Source of the DNA: Clostridium intestinale DSM 6191
Lineage (GTDB): Bacteria; Bacillota; Clostridia; Clostridiales; Clostridiaceae
Direction: 5' to 3'
DNA: 64,000 nucleotides
NCBI RefSeq assembly: GCF_900130055.1
Contig: NZ_FQXU01000003.1
Span: 151,627-215,626 of the forward strand
Under the pieces are notes generated by a model. That model was not told the DNA's origin and did not search any database. It worked only from the letters and a program-made list of their open reading frames with translations. Position numbers and translations under genes: made by a program. Numbering within the stretch: the stretch's first letter is position 1; each line of letters starts with the position of its first letter. Of this stretch, positions 24,222-33,422 are shown piece after piece.

Positions 24222-25253
24222 ATGAAAATACAATCAAAAAAGAAATTTATCGCATTTAGTTTAGTAGTAATATTGGCAACAATATTCTCTTTAACTTGGA
24301 TGCAAGGGGACAGAGTTTCAGCTGCAACAGTAGGACAACAATTATCTAGTCCGGAAGCTGGATGGCAAAGATTTGACGATACAGATAGCAAAATTAAATA
24401 TATAGAGACTAATGATGGAAGAAGAAAGGATAGTAGTTATGATTATAACGGAACTAGACATGTAAGTTTGCAAGGTGACAAAATAACAATTAAATTTTAT
24501 GGGACTAAATTTAGAGTAATAGCAACTAGATGGAATGATTGTGGAACAAACAATTTAGTAAGTATAGATGGTGTTGATTCAGGAAGTTTTAGCAATTATA
24601 CAAGTGAGATAACTTCTTTAGGAAGTGTAAGACAAATACTTGTATATGAAAAAAATAATTTAGAAATGGGCTTTCATACCATAGAAATGACAGCAGTAGG
24701 AGTAATGGTTCTTGATGCAATAGACATAGATTCCTATGGATATCTAGTTGATGCGTCAACGGTTGCTGTAAGTGAAATATCATTAAATAAAACTTCTTTA
24801 AGTTTAAATGTTGGACAAACTGAAGATTTAATAGCCACAGTAAAGCCAGACAATGCAGAGAATAAGAACATTGAATGGTCATCAAGCGATACTGGGATAG
24901 CTACAGTAGATTCAAGTGGAAAAGTTACTGCTATAAAGCCAGGGAATGTTACAATAACAGCTAAAACAAAGGATGGCACTAATTTAACAGCAACTTGTGA
25001 TGTAACAGTTGTTCAACCTAGTAATGATAGAGCTATCTTAGCTATAACAATGACTAATGGTCAAACTAAGGAATATGATTTACCTAATAGTGAAATAGAA
25101 GCTTTTACAAATTGGTTTGATAGCAGCAATGGTAAAGGACAACCTAAGTTTGGATTCAATAAAAAGATTCAACCATACAAAGAAGTAAAAGAGTATGTTG
25201 TATTTGATAAAATATCTTCATATGAAGTTAGATCATATACTGTAAGTAATTAA
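24222..25253 (+). CDS. Secreted protein with jelly-roll-like and Big_2 domains
   Basis: 343 residues. The signal peptide (about 1-35) ends near VSAA. A beta-sandwich domain (about 45-175) resembles galactose-binding-like folds. A Big_2 Ig-like domain (about 180-263: VSEISLNKTSLSLNVGQTE, then ATVDSSGKVTAIKPGNVTITA) follows, then a ~75-residue C-terminal domain. It lies between terminators among late genes, so it is a moron-like lysogenic-conversion candidate, perhaps a surface adhesin. The first domain resembles a segment of the prophage tail protein (residues about 860-980 of 38416-42546). Confidence 0.8.
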   Translation: MKIQSKKKFIAFSLVVILATIFSLTWMQGDRVSAATVGQQLSSPEAGWQRFDDTDSKIKYIETNDGRRKDSSYDYNGTRHVSLQGDKITIKFYGTKFRVIATRWNDCGTNNLVSIDGVDSGSFSNYTSEITSLGSVRQILVYEKNNLEMGFHTIEMTAVGVMVLDAIDIDSYGYLVDASTVAVSEISLNKTSLSLNVGQTEDLIATVKPDNAENKNIEWSSSDTGIATVDSSGKVTAIKPGNVTITAKTKDGTNLTATCDVTVVQPSNDRAILAITMTNGQTKEYDLPNSEIEAFTNWFDSSNGKGQPKFGFNKKIQPYKEVKEYVVFDKISSYEVRSYTVSN

Positions 25254-25263
25254 ATAGCTATAG

Positions 25264-25294
25264 AAAGACACTCAATTTATTGGGTGTCTTTTTT
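25264..25294 (+). terminator. Terminator after secreted-protein gene
   Basis: AAAGACACTCAA pairs with TTGGGTGTCTTT around a short loop, then T's. Confidence 0.88.
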
Positions 25295-25321
25295 ATACTC
25301 TAAATTAAGGAGGCTCAGCAA

Positions 25322-25528
25322 ATGACAACTAAAAGAAAACTAAATTTAAACATAAAATTCCATGGAGATAAAGTTATATGTGCTAAGTCTCCTACTGAAT
25401 GTAAGAAATGCTTAGATAGTAGGTCATGTGAAAACATGACCTTATTTTATGATCCTTTTGAGGGAATAAATGAATGTATGAAGTCTAGGAGCTACAAAAG
25501 AGAAAAAGGAGCCATAAGGCAAAGGTAG
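25322..25528 (+). CDS. Small cysteine-containing phage protein
   Basis: 68 residues with C20, C27, C30, C36 and C52, giving a CxxC-centred pattern that may bind zinc. Basic C-terminus. AAGGAGG before the ATG. Not recognised; first gene of the block leading into the recombinase and terminase. Confidence 0.65.
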   Translation: MTTKRKLNLNIKFHGDKVICAKSPTECKKCLDSRSCENMTLFYDPFEGINECMKSRSYKREKGAIRQR

Positions 25529-25541
25529 GTGAGAAAATGAA

Positions 25542-26147
25542 ATGAGAAAGAAAAGACCTGCTAGTCCTATAAAAAACACTAGAGATGTTTTAGATATTCA
25601 AGACTATCTAAGATATAGAAGTGAAAGAAACTATGTACTTTTTATTGTTGGAATAACTACAGGATATAGAGCAGGTGATTTAGTTAGGTTAAAGGTCAGA
25701 GACATTAAAGAAGCTCTTAGGCATAGAGAGTTTGAAATCATGGAAGGAAAGAAATCTAAGTCAAAGTTTATTAAAGAAAAAAATAGAAAGCCTAGGACGG
25801 TTGAAATTATTCCTAAAGTATCTAAACTACTTAGAGATTATATAAAAGATAAAAAAGATTATGAGTATGCATTTCCAAGTAGAAAAGGAACGAATAAATC
25901 AATAGGAGTTCCAGCAGTTAGTAATATTTTAAAAGATGCAGCTGAATATTTTGGATTAGATAACATTACCGCTCATAGCATGAGAAAGACTTATGCCTAT
26001 AAAATCTATATTGATAATGACCGAGATATTCTGCTTGTAAAAGAATTATTAGGTCATAGTAACATTGAAGAAACAAAACGTTATTTAGGATTAGATAAAG
26101 AAAGATATCATCAAGCAAGTAAATCATTAAGTGATTTTGTGAGATGA
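25542..26147 (+). CDS. Second tyrosine recombinase, catalytic domain only
   Basis: 201 residues. R43 (TGYRAGDLV), H145 and R148 (HSMRK), H172 (LLGHSN) and Y181 (KRYLG) supply the full catalytic set. It lacks the arm- and core-binding domains of a phage integrase. Similar small recombinases occur just before terminase in other clostridial phages. Possible roles are resolution of multimers or a DNA inversion, unproven. AGGTGAGAAAATGA region supplies the ribosome site. Confidence 0.85.
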   Translation: MRKKRPASPIKNTRDVLDIQDYLRYRSERNYVLFIVGITTGYRAGDLVRLKVRDIKEALRHREFEIMEGKKSKSKFIKEKNRKPRTVEIIPKVSKLLRDYIKDKKDYEYAFPSRKGTNKSIGVPAVSNILKDAAEYFGLDNITAHSMRKTYAYKIYIDNDRDILLVKELLGHSNIEETKRYLGLDKERYHQASKSLSDFVR

Positions 26148-26367
26148 TATTTATTTTTTATCCTATGAATGTTTAAAAAATTAAGGTGTTAATATTAGAG
26201 GTCAAAAAATTAATGACTTATATTAGTAGAGAAAGTTTTAAATGAATGTGTGATTCTCCAAGAAAATAGAACATTCAAAAGGGCAAAACACGAACATTCA
26301 AGGGATACTTGTTGATATTTTTAACAATGTGGTTACTATTTTAGTAGCAAAAATGAGGTGATAGATA

Positions 26368-26505
26368 ATGGAATTATTATTAGTGCTTATTCTAGGATAT
26401 GCAATAGGAAGCTTAAAGACACCTACTCCAAAACAAACATATAGAGGTGGTGGTGTTAGAGTATGTAATAATATTACTCCACCAACAAAGCCACCTAAGA
26501 AGTAA
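26368..26505 (+). CDS. Small membrane-anchored peptide, 45 aa
   Basis: ATG after GAGGTG. An N-terminal hydrophobic helix (MELLLVLILGYAIG) is followed by a Pro/Lys-rich tail. Its stop overlaps the ATG of the HNH gene (TAATG), so translation is coupled. Unknown function. Confidence 0.55.
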   Translation: MELLLVLILGYAIGSLKTPTPKQTYRGGGVRVCNNITPPTKPPKK

Positions 26506-26969
26506 TGATAAAGAAGCAATGCTCATATCATAGCTGCAGTAAGATACTTGATGATGGTGTTATGTTTTGTCCTTATCATCAAGCAGTATATGAGAAGGAG
26601 AGAAAGAAAAGGTGGAATAAGTACCGCAAGGAAAGAATGAAGGACAAGTATGAAGCTATGTGTCAAAGCTTCTATAGAAGTCCTACATGGGATAGAAAAA
26701 AGGAAGAAGTTAAAGGAAGATGTTTGCATATTGATATTCTAGAATTCTATAGGACAGGAAAGATTGTTGAAGGTTATGCTGTACATCATATCAAAGAGTT
26801 AAAAGATGAGTGGGATTTAAGACTAGACTATGATAATCTAATATATCTAACTAAAAGTAATCATGCTAGAGTACATAGAGAATATGATAAAGGTTTTAAA
26901 GAAAAAAAGAAAATGCAGACTATATTATTAGAAATAAAAATGATGTTTGAAACTGAGTTCAATTTATAG
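26505..26969 (+). CDS. HNH endonuclease next to terminase
   Basis: 154 residues. Zinc-binding CSYHSC...CPYH cluster at the N-terminus and the HNH core AVHHIKELKDEWDLRLDYDNL with YLTKSNHARVH at about 92-126. HNH proteins adjacent to terminase are needed for cos-site cleavage in HK97-like phages. Start overlaps the preceding small gene. Confidence 0.92.
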   Translation: MIKKQCSYHSCSKILDDGVMFCPYHQAVYEKERKKRWNKYRKERMKDKYEAMCQSFYRSPTWDRKKEEVKGRCLHIDILEFYRTGKIVEGYAVHHIKELKDEWDLRLDYDNLIYLTKSNHARVHREYDKGFKEKKKMQTILLEIKMMFETEFNL

Positions 26970-27120
26970 CGATACCGGGGGGAGGGTGCAAAAGTTTTAG
27001 AAGGCTAGAAAGGTCTCGATGCCTAGTACTACAAGAATTTTTTCGGGACTTTTTGCTATAGGGGGTATGCAAAAAATTGAAATACGAACATTAAAATTTT
27101 ACACTTGGAGGTGAAAAGTA
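26970..27120 (+). other. Candidate cos region between HNH and small terminase
   Basis: 151 bases without ORF. They contain a G-rich tract (CCGGGGGGAGGGTG at about 26977-26990) unlike the surrounding AT-rich DNA. This position is where cohesive ends lie in related HNH-terminase phages. Exact cut sites cannot be read from sequence. Confidence 0.45.
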
Positions 27121-27507
27121 TTGGCAAGGAAATTAACGTGTCCTAAGTGGTTTGATGAATATGCCACTGAAGAATGGAAGAGAATTATTAGATTACTAAA
27201 AGCTGAGGATAGAGATTTTACAGATAAAGACGTGAAAGCTCTTGAAGGGTATTGTGTAAATTATTCTAAATGGAAAAGGTGTGAGCAGATCCTATTAAAA
27301 GAAGGAATGTCTATGGTTGTAAATGAAGAAGGTTATGAGCAGCAAAGACCAGAGGTATCTATAGCAAATAAAGCTCAACAGGAAATGAGGAGTTGGATGA
27401 AAGAGTTAGGAATTACTCCAGCAGCTAGAGCTAGAATGAATAAAAACATCAATTTCAATAATGATGGAGATGGAGATCCTGAAATGGAATCCATGATTAG
27501 TAGATGA
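27121..27507 (+). CDS. terS: Terminase small subunit, P27 family
   Basis: 128 residues from TTG after GGAGGTG. Recognises the packaging site. Pattern CPKWFDEYATEEWKRIIRLL at the N-terminus and the ELGITPAARARM signature near 98-110 mark the P27 family. Overlaps terL by 4 bases (ATGA). Confidence 0.92.
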   Translation: MARKLTCPKWFDEYATEEWKRIIRLLKAEDRDFTDKDVKALEGYCVNYSKWKRCEQILLKEGMSMVVNEEGYEQQRPEVSIANKAQQEMRSWMKELGITPAARARMNKNINFNNDGDGDPEMESMISR

Positions 27508-29168
27508 TAACTGAAAAGATTAAAAGTTTAATTGATGCTCATATAGTTTATGAAACTACTTATGAAGTTGAAGAAGTAATAAGAGAGCAGAAATTAAAAT
27601 ATGATGATGAAGAGTTTTACTTTGATGAACAAGAAGCCAGGAAGATTTCTAAGTTTATTTCTAAGCTTACCCTGGACAAAGGAAAGAAAGGAACTAAAGT
27701 AAGGCTGCTAAGATTTCAGTTTAAGATATTAACTTCAATACTTTGTGTGAAGAGTAGAGAGACAGGCTTTAGAAGATTTAAAGAAGCACATTTAAATATA
27801 GGTAGAAAAAATGGGAAAGGCTCATTAGTTGCCTGGATCATAATCTATTTATACTTTACTGAAGATGTTTATGGAGCAGAATACATAATCGTAGCCAATG
27901 ATATTAAACAAGCTACAAACCTATTTAATACAATATTCCAAACTATAAAAGGTAATAGGACTTTACGCAAGTATGTTAAGATAACTGAATCTAAGAAGAT
28001 AATGTATAGAAAGTCTACTAATAGTTGGCTTAGAGTTCTAGCAAATGAGGGAAGTAACCTTGATTCCTACGCTACTTATATTGCTGTTCTTGATGAAACT
28101 CATGAGTATAAGAAAACAGATGCTTATTCAAAACTTATAACTGGTATGGGTTTGTGGGATGAGCCATTAATGTTTACAACAACTACTGCATCAGATGGTG
28201 AAGATGATGAAAATTTAGAATTTCAGATGTATAACTACTCCAAGAAAATAGATAATGGAGAAGTTGATGATGATACTTTCTTTGGAGCTGTGTTTGAATC
28301 AAAGAAAGATTGTGAAATATGGGATGTACAAGAATGGATTAATGCTAATCCGGCACTAGGTATATTTAAAAAGCTATCTGACTTTATTAAATTAGCTAAT
28401 AAAGCAAGTGCCATGAAAACTTTTGAAGCTAAATTCAGGAGATTATATTTAAATCAACACATAGCTACTGATGAAATCAAAGGTGCCATTAATATGGAGC
28501 TATGGAGTAAAGCTTTAAGAAAGATTAATTTAAAAGACCTTGAAGGTTGGAAGAGTTGGAATGGATTTGACTTATCATCTAAGAATGATATAACAGCTTT
28601 TGTCCAAGTATTTTATGATGAAGAGTCTTGTGTATTTATTATTTATCCTCACTTATATACTCCAGGAGATAATATGTATGAAAGAGCTGAACTTGATGGA
28701 AATGATTATCCTAGATGGGTTAAAGATGGACATCTTATAGCTACTGAAGGAAAGTATGTAAACTTTGAAAATGTGTTAGATAAGTTATATGAATATGATG
28801 AGAATACTCCTTTTGAGCAGATAGGTTTTGATAGATGGGGTTCACCAACTATTATAAACAGGCTAGAAAATAAGTGGGATGTAATAGCATTAGGTCAAGG
28901 TACTGGAACAATGTCACCAACCATAAGTGATTTTGAAAACTTATTAATTGATGGAAAGATAATAATAGCTGATAATGAAGTATTTAATCTTATGGCCAAG
29001 AAGGTTGTAGCCGTAGTTAATGATGGAGGCACCAGGTATAGTAAAACTAAATCTGAGTTTAAGATAGATGGAATTATAGCTATGTTAATGGGATTAAATC
29101 TTGCTATAGAAGCCAATGGAATACCATCATATAATGCAATAGATGAACTTGATAAAATGGACTGGTAG
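27504..29168 (+). CDS. terL: Terminase large subunit
   Basis: 554 residues; packaging motor ATPase and nuclease. The Walker A-like segment near 100 is NIGRKNGKGSLVAW. Walker B is IAVLDETHEYK at about 194. The C-terminal RNase H-like nuclease has FDLSSKNDITAF and acidic residues near 350 and 440-510. Order TerS-TerL-portal is as in HK97-type siphoviruses. Confidence 0.95.
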   Translation: MITEKIKSLIDAHIVYETTYEVEEVIREQKLKYDDEEFYFDEQEARKISKFISKLTLDKGKKGTKVRLLRFQFKILTSILCVKSRETGFRRFKEAHLNIGRKNGKGSLVAWIIIYLYFTEDVYGAEYIIVANDIKQATNLFNTIFQTIKGNRTLRKYVKITESKKIMYRKSTNSWLRVLANEGSNLDSYATYIAVLDETHEYKKTDAYSKLITGMGLWDEPLMFTTTTASDGEDDENLEFQMYNYSKKIDNGEVDDDTFFGAVFESKKDCEIWDVQEWINANPALGIFKKLSDFIKLANKASAMKTFEAKFRRLYLNQHIATDEIKGAINMELWSKALRKINLKDLEGWKSWNGFDLSSKNDITAFVQVFYDEESCVFIIYPHLYTPGDNMYERAELDGNDYPRWVKDGHLIATEGKYVNFENVLDKLYEYDENTPFEQIGFDRWGSPTIINRLENKWDVIALGQGTGTMSPTISDFENLLIDGKIIIADNEVFNLMAKKVVAVVNDGGTRYSKTKSEFKIDGIIAMLMGLNLAIEANGIPSYNAIDELDKMDW

Positions 29169-29183
29169 TGAAGAGGTGGAAAG

Positions 29184-29384
29184 ATGAAAGAAAAACTTAA
29201 TAAGATCCTTAATAAGACCATTCATAATGAAATGTTTGTTATGGAAATGGTCTTTTTTGTTGGGCTGATTATTATTATCTTCACTAATTTTTATGTTTCT
29301 GTAGTTTTTGGAATGTACTTTCTAGGCTTTATATTGATAGCTTACTCAGTATTTTTATTTAAATTCAGAAAAGAGAAGAGGTGA
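29184..29384 (+). CDS. Small membrane protein between terminase and portal
   Basis: 66 residues with two hydrophobic helices (about 18-34 and 36-55). GAGGTGG ribosome site. Small membrane ORFs at this place are common in clostridial phages; function unknown. Confidence 0.65.
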   Translation: MKEKLNKILNKTIHNEMFVMEMVFFVGLIIIIFTNFYVSVVFGMYFLGFILIAYSVFLFKFRKEKR

Positions 29385-29389
29385 GATAG

Positions 29390-30670
29390 TTGATATTTGA
29401 TAGATTAAATAGTGAAAAGAGAGAAACTGAGGTAAATGACTGGAAAGAAGTTTATAGCTTTGAAAAAGGTTATGAGGATTCACCATTTAGCAGTGGATTA
29501 CAAGAGAGTACTTATTTCAGCTGCATTAAAATTATTTCTGAATCTATAGCTAAATGTCCTTTTCAAGTTAAGCAGGAAACTGATAAAGGGGAGATAGTAG
29601 CAAGAGATCATTATCTATATGATTTACTAAGATTAAGACCAAACCCATATATGAATGCTGTTGATGTGTTTAAAAGTTTTGTTGCTATATCAAAACATGA
29701 AGGTATAAGTGGATTGTTTATAGATAGAAAAGGCAGCAAGATAGATGGATTATATCCTGTAAAGATAGACACAATTACAGTTGATGATGCTGGATTAATT
29801 AAATCTAGTAAAAATAATAAGATTCTATATGACTTTCAAGGGGTAAATGGAGAAACAGGTTCTTGTTTCGATAAAGACATGATAATTCTAAGAGATTTTA
29901 GTATAGATGGAATCAATGCTAAAGCCAATAAATCAATACTTAAAGAAAGCTTAGATACAAGTATTAAAAGTCAAAATTACCTTAATACCTTATTCTCAAA
30001 TGGATTAACTAATAAAATAGTGGTTCAGCTGACAAATGATATTAAAGAAGAAAGTGAATTAAAGAAAATTCAAAGGAAATTTGATAGGATATACACTAAT
30101 AACGGAAAGATATTTACAGTTCCAGCTGGATATAATGCTTCATCCTTAAATCTTAGCTTAACTGATGCACAGTTTGCTGAACTTAGGTTTATGAGTAAGA
30201 AAGATATAGCAGCATCTTTTGGAGTTCCCTTATCAAAACTTGGGGAAATGAAAGAAAATGCTAAAAGTGATGAGCAGGATAATCTAGCTTTTTTAGTAGA
30301 TACACTCCAGGTTATCTTCACAGCAATAGAGCAAGAGGGAGACTGGAAGCTTCTAACTCAAACTGAAAGAAAAAAAGGTTATAAGATTAGATTTAACACC
30401 AATGTAATGTTAAGACTTGATAGTTTAACTCAAGCAAATGTTATAAGTACCTATGTTAAAAATGGTGTTTATGATTTAGATTATGCAAAGGATCTTTTAG
30501 GAGTTGAGAGAATTGGTGGAGATAAGATTATTACATTACCTTCAGGACAGATATTGCTTAAGGACTTGTTAGCAGGTAAAGGAAGTTGGCAACAGAATAA
30601 TAATGCTACTGAGAAAGTAGGTGATGAAGATGTTGACACTGGAGGAAACGAAGAGATACCTAAAGATTGA
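29390..30670 (+). CDS. Portal protein, HK97 family
   Basis: 426 residues from TTG after AGAGGTG. Dodecameric ring through which DNA enters the head. SSGLQESTYFSCIKIISESIAKCPF near the start and the DIAASFGVPLSKLGE segment near 270 are typical. C-terminal tail is acidic and low in complexity. Its end overlaps the connector gene by 41 bases. Confidence 0.95.
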   Translation: MIFDRLNSEKRETEVNDWKEVYSFEKGYEDSPFSSGLQESTYFSCIKIISESIAKCPFQVKQETDKGEIVARDHYLYDLLRLRPNPYMNAVDVFKSFVAISKHEGISGLFIDRKGSKIDGLYPVKIDTITVDDAGLIKSSKNNKILYDFQGVNGETGSCFDKDMIILRDFSIDGINAKANKSILKESLDTSIKSQNYLNTLFSNGLTNKIVVQLTNDIKEESELKKIQRKFDRIYTNNGKIFTVPAGYNASSLNLSLTDAQFAELRFMSKKDIAASFGVPLSKLGEMKENAKSDEQDNLAFLVDTLQVIFTAIEQEGDWKLLTQTERKKGYKIRFNTNVMLRLDSLTQANVISTYVKNGVYDLDYAKDLLGVERIGGDKIITLPSGQILLKDLLAGKGSWQQNNNATEKVGDEDVDTGGNEEIPKD

Positions 30671-30911
30671 TTTTGAAGATGATGATGAAGATATTGAGTC
30701 TTTTATTGAAGCAGCTGAAGCTTATATAGATAGTATGGTTGGGATTTTCTATAAGGCAGATGAAAAGGCTGTTAAGCTTGCAATCTTACTACAAAAGAAG
30801 TTAGTAAATGATATGTATGAAAATAGAAATACAGAGATTCCTTCAAATACTAAACAAGATAGAATAGTGACAAGTATTCTAGATAAATTATCTAACTATG
30901 AAGAGGCCTAG
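30630..30911 (+). CDS. Head-tail connector, gp6-like
   Basis: 93 residues from ATG six bases after AGGTG, within the end of the portal gene. Begins MLTLEETKRYLKID, then repeats of acidic DDDEDIESFIEAAEAYID, the pattern of HK97 gp6/SPP1 gp15 connectors. It lies unusually before the protease and capsid genes; in many phages it follows them. Confidence 0.85.
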   Translation: MLTLEETKRYLKIDFEDDDEDIESFIEAAEAYIDSMVGIFYKADEKAVKLAILLQKKLVNDMYENRNTEIPSNTKQDRIVTSILDKLSNYEEA

Positions 30912-30928
30912 AGAGGAGGTGATAGAGT

Positions 30929-31522
30929 ATGCAGATAGAAATCAGAAGCGATAGCATAATTGTACGTGGCTATGTAAATGCCGTGGAGAGGGATTCAAGA
31001 GCCTTGCAAACACCAAAAGGAAACTTTGTAGAACAAGTAAGAAGTGGAGTGTGGCAAGATGCCATTAAAAAGAATGATGATATTCCAATACTTTTAAATC
31101 ATAACTGGAATAGAAAGCTTGGCAGCACAAAAGATAACTTGAAACTTAAAGAAGATAATATAGGTTTATATGCTGAAGCTAGAATATTAGATAATGATGT
31201 TATAGAAAAGGCTAAGAATGATAAGCTTGTAGGTTGGAGTTTTGGATTTAAAGCTAATAAACAAAGTTGGGGTAAAACTGATACTGATATGGATAGAAGG
31301 TATTTAGATGATATTACTTTATTTGAGGTAAGTATATTAGATAATACCAGGACTCCTGCTTATTATGGAACTTCTTTAGAAGCTAGAGATAATGAGGAAA
31401 TAACTATTGAGCAAAGGTCTAGTAATGATGAAATTGAAGTTATCAATACAGTTGAAACTAGAGAAGTTGATGAAGACTTAGAACTTAAAATGAGGTTATT
31501 AAAGTTAGAACTAGAGTTATAG
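30929..31522 (+). CDS. Prohead protease, HK97 family
   Basis: 197 residues. Herpesvirus-assemblin-like serine protease that trims the scaffold. VRGYVNAVERDSR at the start, catalytic His in LLNHNWNRKLG (about 57) and Ser in LVGWSFGFKA (about 98). The Glu-rich C-terminus probably acts as the scaffold delivery segment. GAGGAGG precedes the ATG. Confidence 0.93.
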   Translation: MQIEIRSDSIIVRGYVNAVERDSRALQTPKGNFVEQVRSGVWQDAIKKNDDIPILLNHNWNRKLGSTKDNLKLKEDNIGLYAEARILDNDVIEKAKNDKLVGWSFGFKANKQSWGKTDTDMDRRYLDDITLFEVSILDNTRTPAYYGTSLEARDNEEITIEQRSSNDEIEVINTVETREVDEDLELKMRLLKLELEL

Positions 31523-31562
31523 TTCTTTTTTTATTATAAAAATTCGAAAGTGAGGAATAACA

Positions 31563-32645
31563 ATGGACTTAAAAAAACTATTTGAAATTTTAGATGCTAA
31601 AAAAGCTGAGGTAAGATCATTAATAGCAGAGCAAAAAGCAACAGAAGCAGAAGCTGCAATGGTAGAAGTAAGAAATATAGAGAAGATGATAAAAATACAA
31701 GAAGAAATAGAAGAAGATGAAAAGAGAGCTTTAGAAACTCAAAAGAAGAAAAATGAGAATAATACTGAAGAGGTAAGTGAGTTTAGAGCTATAGTTAAAC
31801 AAATAATGGGTGAAACAGTAAGTGAAGAGGAAAGAGCTACTATAACAAGCGTTGATAACTCAGCTGTTTTACCAAAACAATTCATAAATGACATTATAGT
31901 TTTACAAAAAGGCTACGGCTCATTAAAGCAGCTATGCGATATAATTCCTGTAACTAAAAATGAGGGTACTATACCAGTTGTTGATTTAGATCAAAATGAG
32001 TTAGCTGAAGTTGGAGAAGGTGAAGATATAGTTGATGGAACTCTAGTTACTACTGATGTGTCCTTTAAATGTGCAAAGGTAGGATTAATTCAAACTCTAA
32101 CTTCTGAGTTAATAGATGATGCAGAGGTAGAAATAGAAGGTTTAGTAAGAAGCAACTTCACTAATATAGCTACAGTAAAAGAAAATACTAAAATATTAAA
32201 GGTTATTAAAGAGAATGCTACTGAAATTCCAGGAGCAACTTCCTATGAAGATGTAGAAAAAGCAATAGATGGATCATTACCAGCTGTAAAAGCAGGACTA
32301 ATAACTCTTACTAATGTTTCAGGATATGTGCATTTAAAGAATCTTAAAGACAATGAAGGAAGACCACTTAATCTAATAACTTCTGGTGCTGATGGAGCAG
32401 AGTACTTTCACTCAAAACCAATAGTTCATGTGGAAGATACTTTATTACCTCCAAGTGAAGCAGGTAAGCTTGTATTCTATATAGCTCATATGAAAGAAGC
32501 TGTTAAGTACTGCGATAGAAAGGCTATAACAATAGCTAAGAGTACAGAAGCAGGATTTACTGATGATACAGTTAAAATAAGAATACTTGAAAGATTCATA
32601 CCAGTTAAAGGTTCTGTTAGATCTGTTAAAAAGATTGAGTTTTAG
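31563..32645 (+). CDS. Major capsid protein, HK97 fold
   Basis: 360 residues. N-terminal ~90 residues form the charged coiled-coil delta domain removed by the protease. The rest has HK97-fold patterns (VLPKQFINDIIVLQKGYGSLKQ, TSELIDDAEVEIEG). Preceded by a possible gap promoter region of 40 bases; GTGAGGAA ribosome site. Confidence 0.94.
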   Translation: MDLKKLFEILDAKKAEVRSLIAEQKATEAEAAMVEVRNIEKMIKIQEEIEEDEKRALETQKKKNENNTEEVSEFRAIVKQIMGETVSEEERATITSVDNSAVLPKQFINDIIVLQKGYGSLKQLCDIIPVTKNEGTIPVVDLDQNELAEVGEGEDIVDGTLVTTDVSFKCAKVGLIQTLTSELIDDAEVEIEGLVRSNFTNIATVKENTKILKVIKENATEIPGATSYEDVEKAIDGSLPAVKAGLITLTNVSGYVHLKNLKDNEGRPLNLITSGADGAEYFHSKPIVHVEDTLLPPSEAGKLVFYIAHMKEAVKYCDRKAITIAKSTEAGFTDDTVKIRILERFIPVKGSVRSVKKIEF

Positions 32646-32650
32646 TAATT

Positions 32651-32971
32651 ATGGTTATGAAGGAAAGGGTATCTATAAAGAAAAAGGTTAAAACCAAGGA
32701 TGATGATGGATATAAAATAGATGCCTTAGAGGATTATTATAGCTGCTGGGCAGAGATAAATAATCTATATGGAAAAGAGCTATATGAAGCTTATAATTTG
32801 AAGCTAGAAAATACTTTAAATATAAAAATAAAGTATTGTAATAAGGTAAAAAGCTTAAATAATAAGGACTTTATGCTTGTATGGAAGGATAGAAAGTTTA
32901 GAATTTTACTTGTTGACTACCTAAAATACAATAAAAAAGATGTGCTCTTAAAGTGTATCGAGGTAAGTTAA
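32651..32971 (+). CDS. Head closure / head-tail joining protein
   Basis: 106 residues. Small beta-barrel like SPP1 gp16: KERVSIKKKVKTKDDDGYK and the SCWAEINNLYGKELYEA pattern. Weak ribosome site; translation may be coupled to capsid, five bases upstream. An internal ATG at 32657 is possible. Confidence 0.85.
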   Translation: MVMKERVSIKKKVKTKDDDGYKIDALEDYYSCWAEINNLYGKELYEAYNLKLENTLNIKIKYCNKVKSLNNKDFMLVWKDRKFRILLVDYLKYNKKDVLLKCIEVS

Positions 32972-33409
32972 ATGGCATATATGGAGTTTGAAGGACTAAG
33001 TGATCTAATAAAAACTGCTGAGAGAATTGCAACATCAGCTGAAATAGATAAAGTTAATAAAAATATCATTAAAAAATGTGGTGCGTTAACTCAACAGGCA
33101 GCTAAAACTAAAGCACATAGAAGTAAAAATCCTAAACAAAGTGGAAGAAAAGGCAGCAGGACAGGAAAACATATGGCTGATGAGATTCCGTTATCAAATA
33201 TCAAAAAGAATAAGAATGGTGGCTTATACATCATTGTTGGTTGGGAAAAGGACGATACAAGTCCTTATTTTTATGCAAAATTTGAGGAATGGGGAACGTC
33301 ACAAAGACCTCCTCATCCTTTCTTAGCTACTGCACTAGAGCAATATAAAAAAGATTTTAGCAAGATAGCTGAAGAAGAATATCAAAGATTAATAAAAGAT
33401 TTAGAGTAA
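32972..33409 (+). CDS. HK97 gp10-like tail-terminator/adaptor protein
   Basis: 145 residues. Pattern FEGLSDLIKTAERIATSAEID at the start and YFYAKFEEWGTSQRPPHPFL near 105-125 mark the gp10-like family. ATG overlaps the preceding TAA by one base. Confidence 0.88.
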   Translation: MAYMEFEGLSDLIKTAERIATSAEIDKVNKNIIKKCGALTQQAAKTKAHRSKNPKQSGRKGSRTGKHMADEIPLSNIKKNKNGGLYIIVGWEKDDTSPYFYAKFEEWGTSQRPPHPFLATALEQYKKDFSKIAEEEYQRLIKDLE

Positions 33410-33422
33410 AGAGGTGAGTACA

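Noticed and set aside
33141-33326. 61-aa ORF inside the gp10-like gene
   Set aside because: Lies fully within a well-supported tail gene in another frame and has no proper start context.
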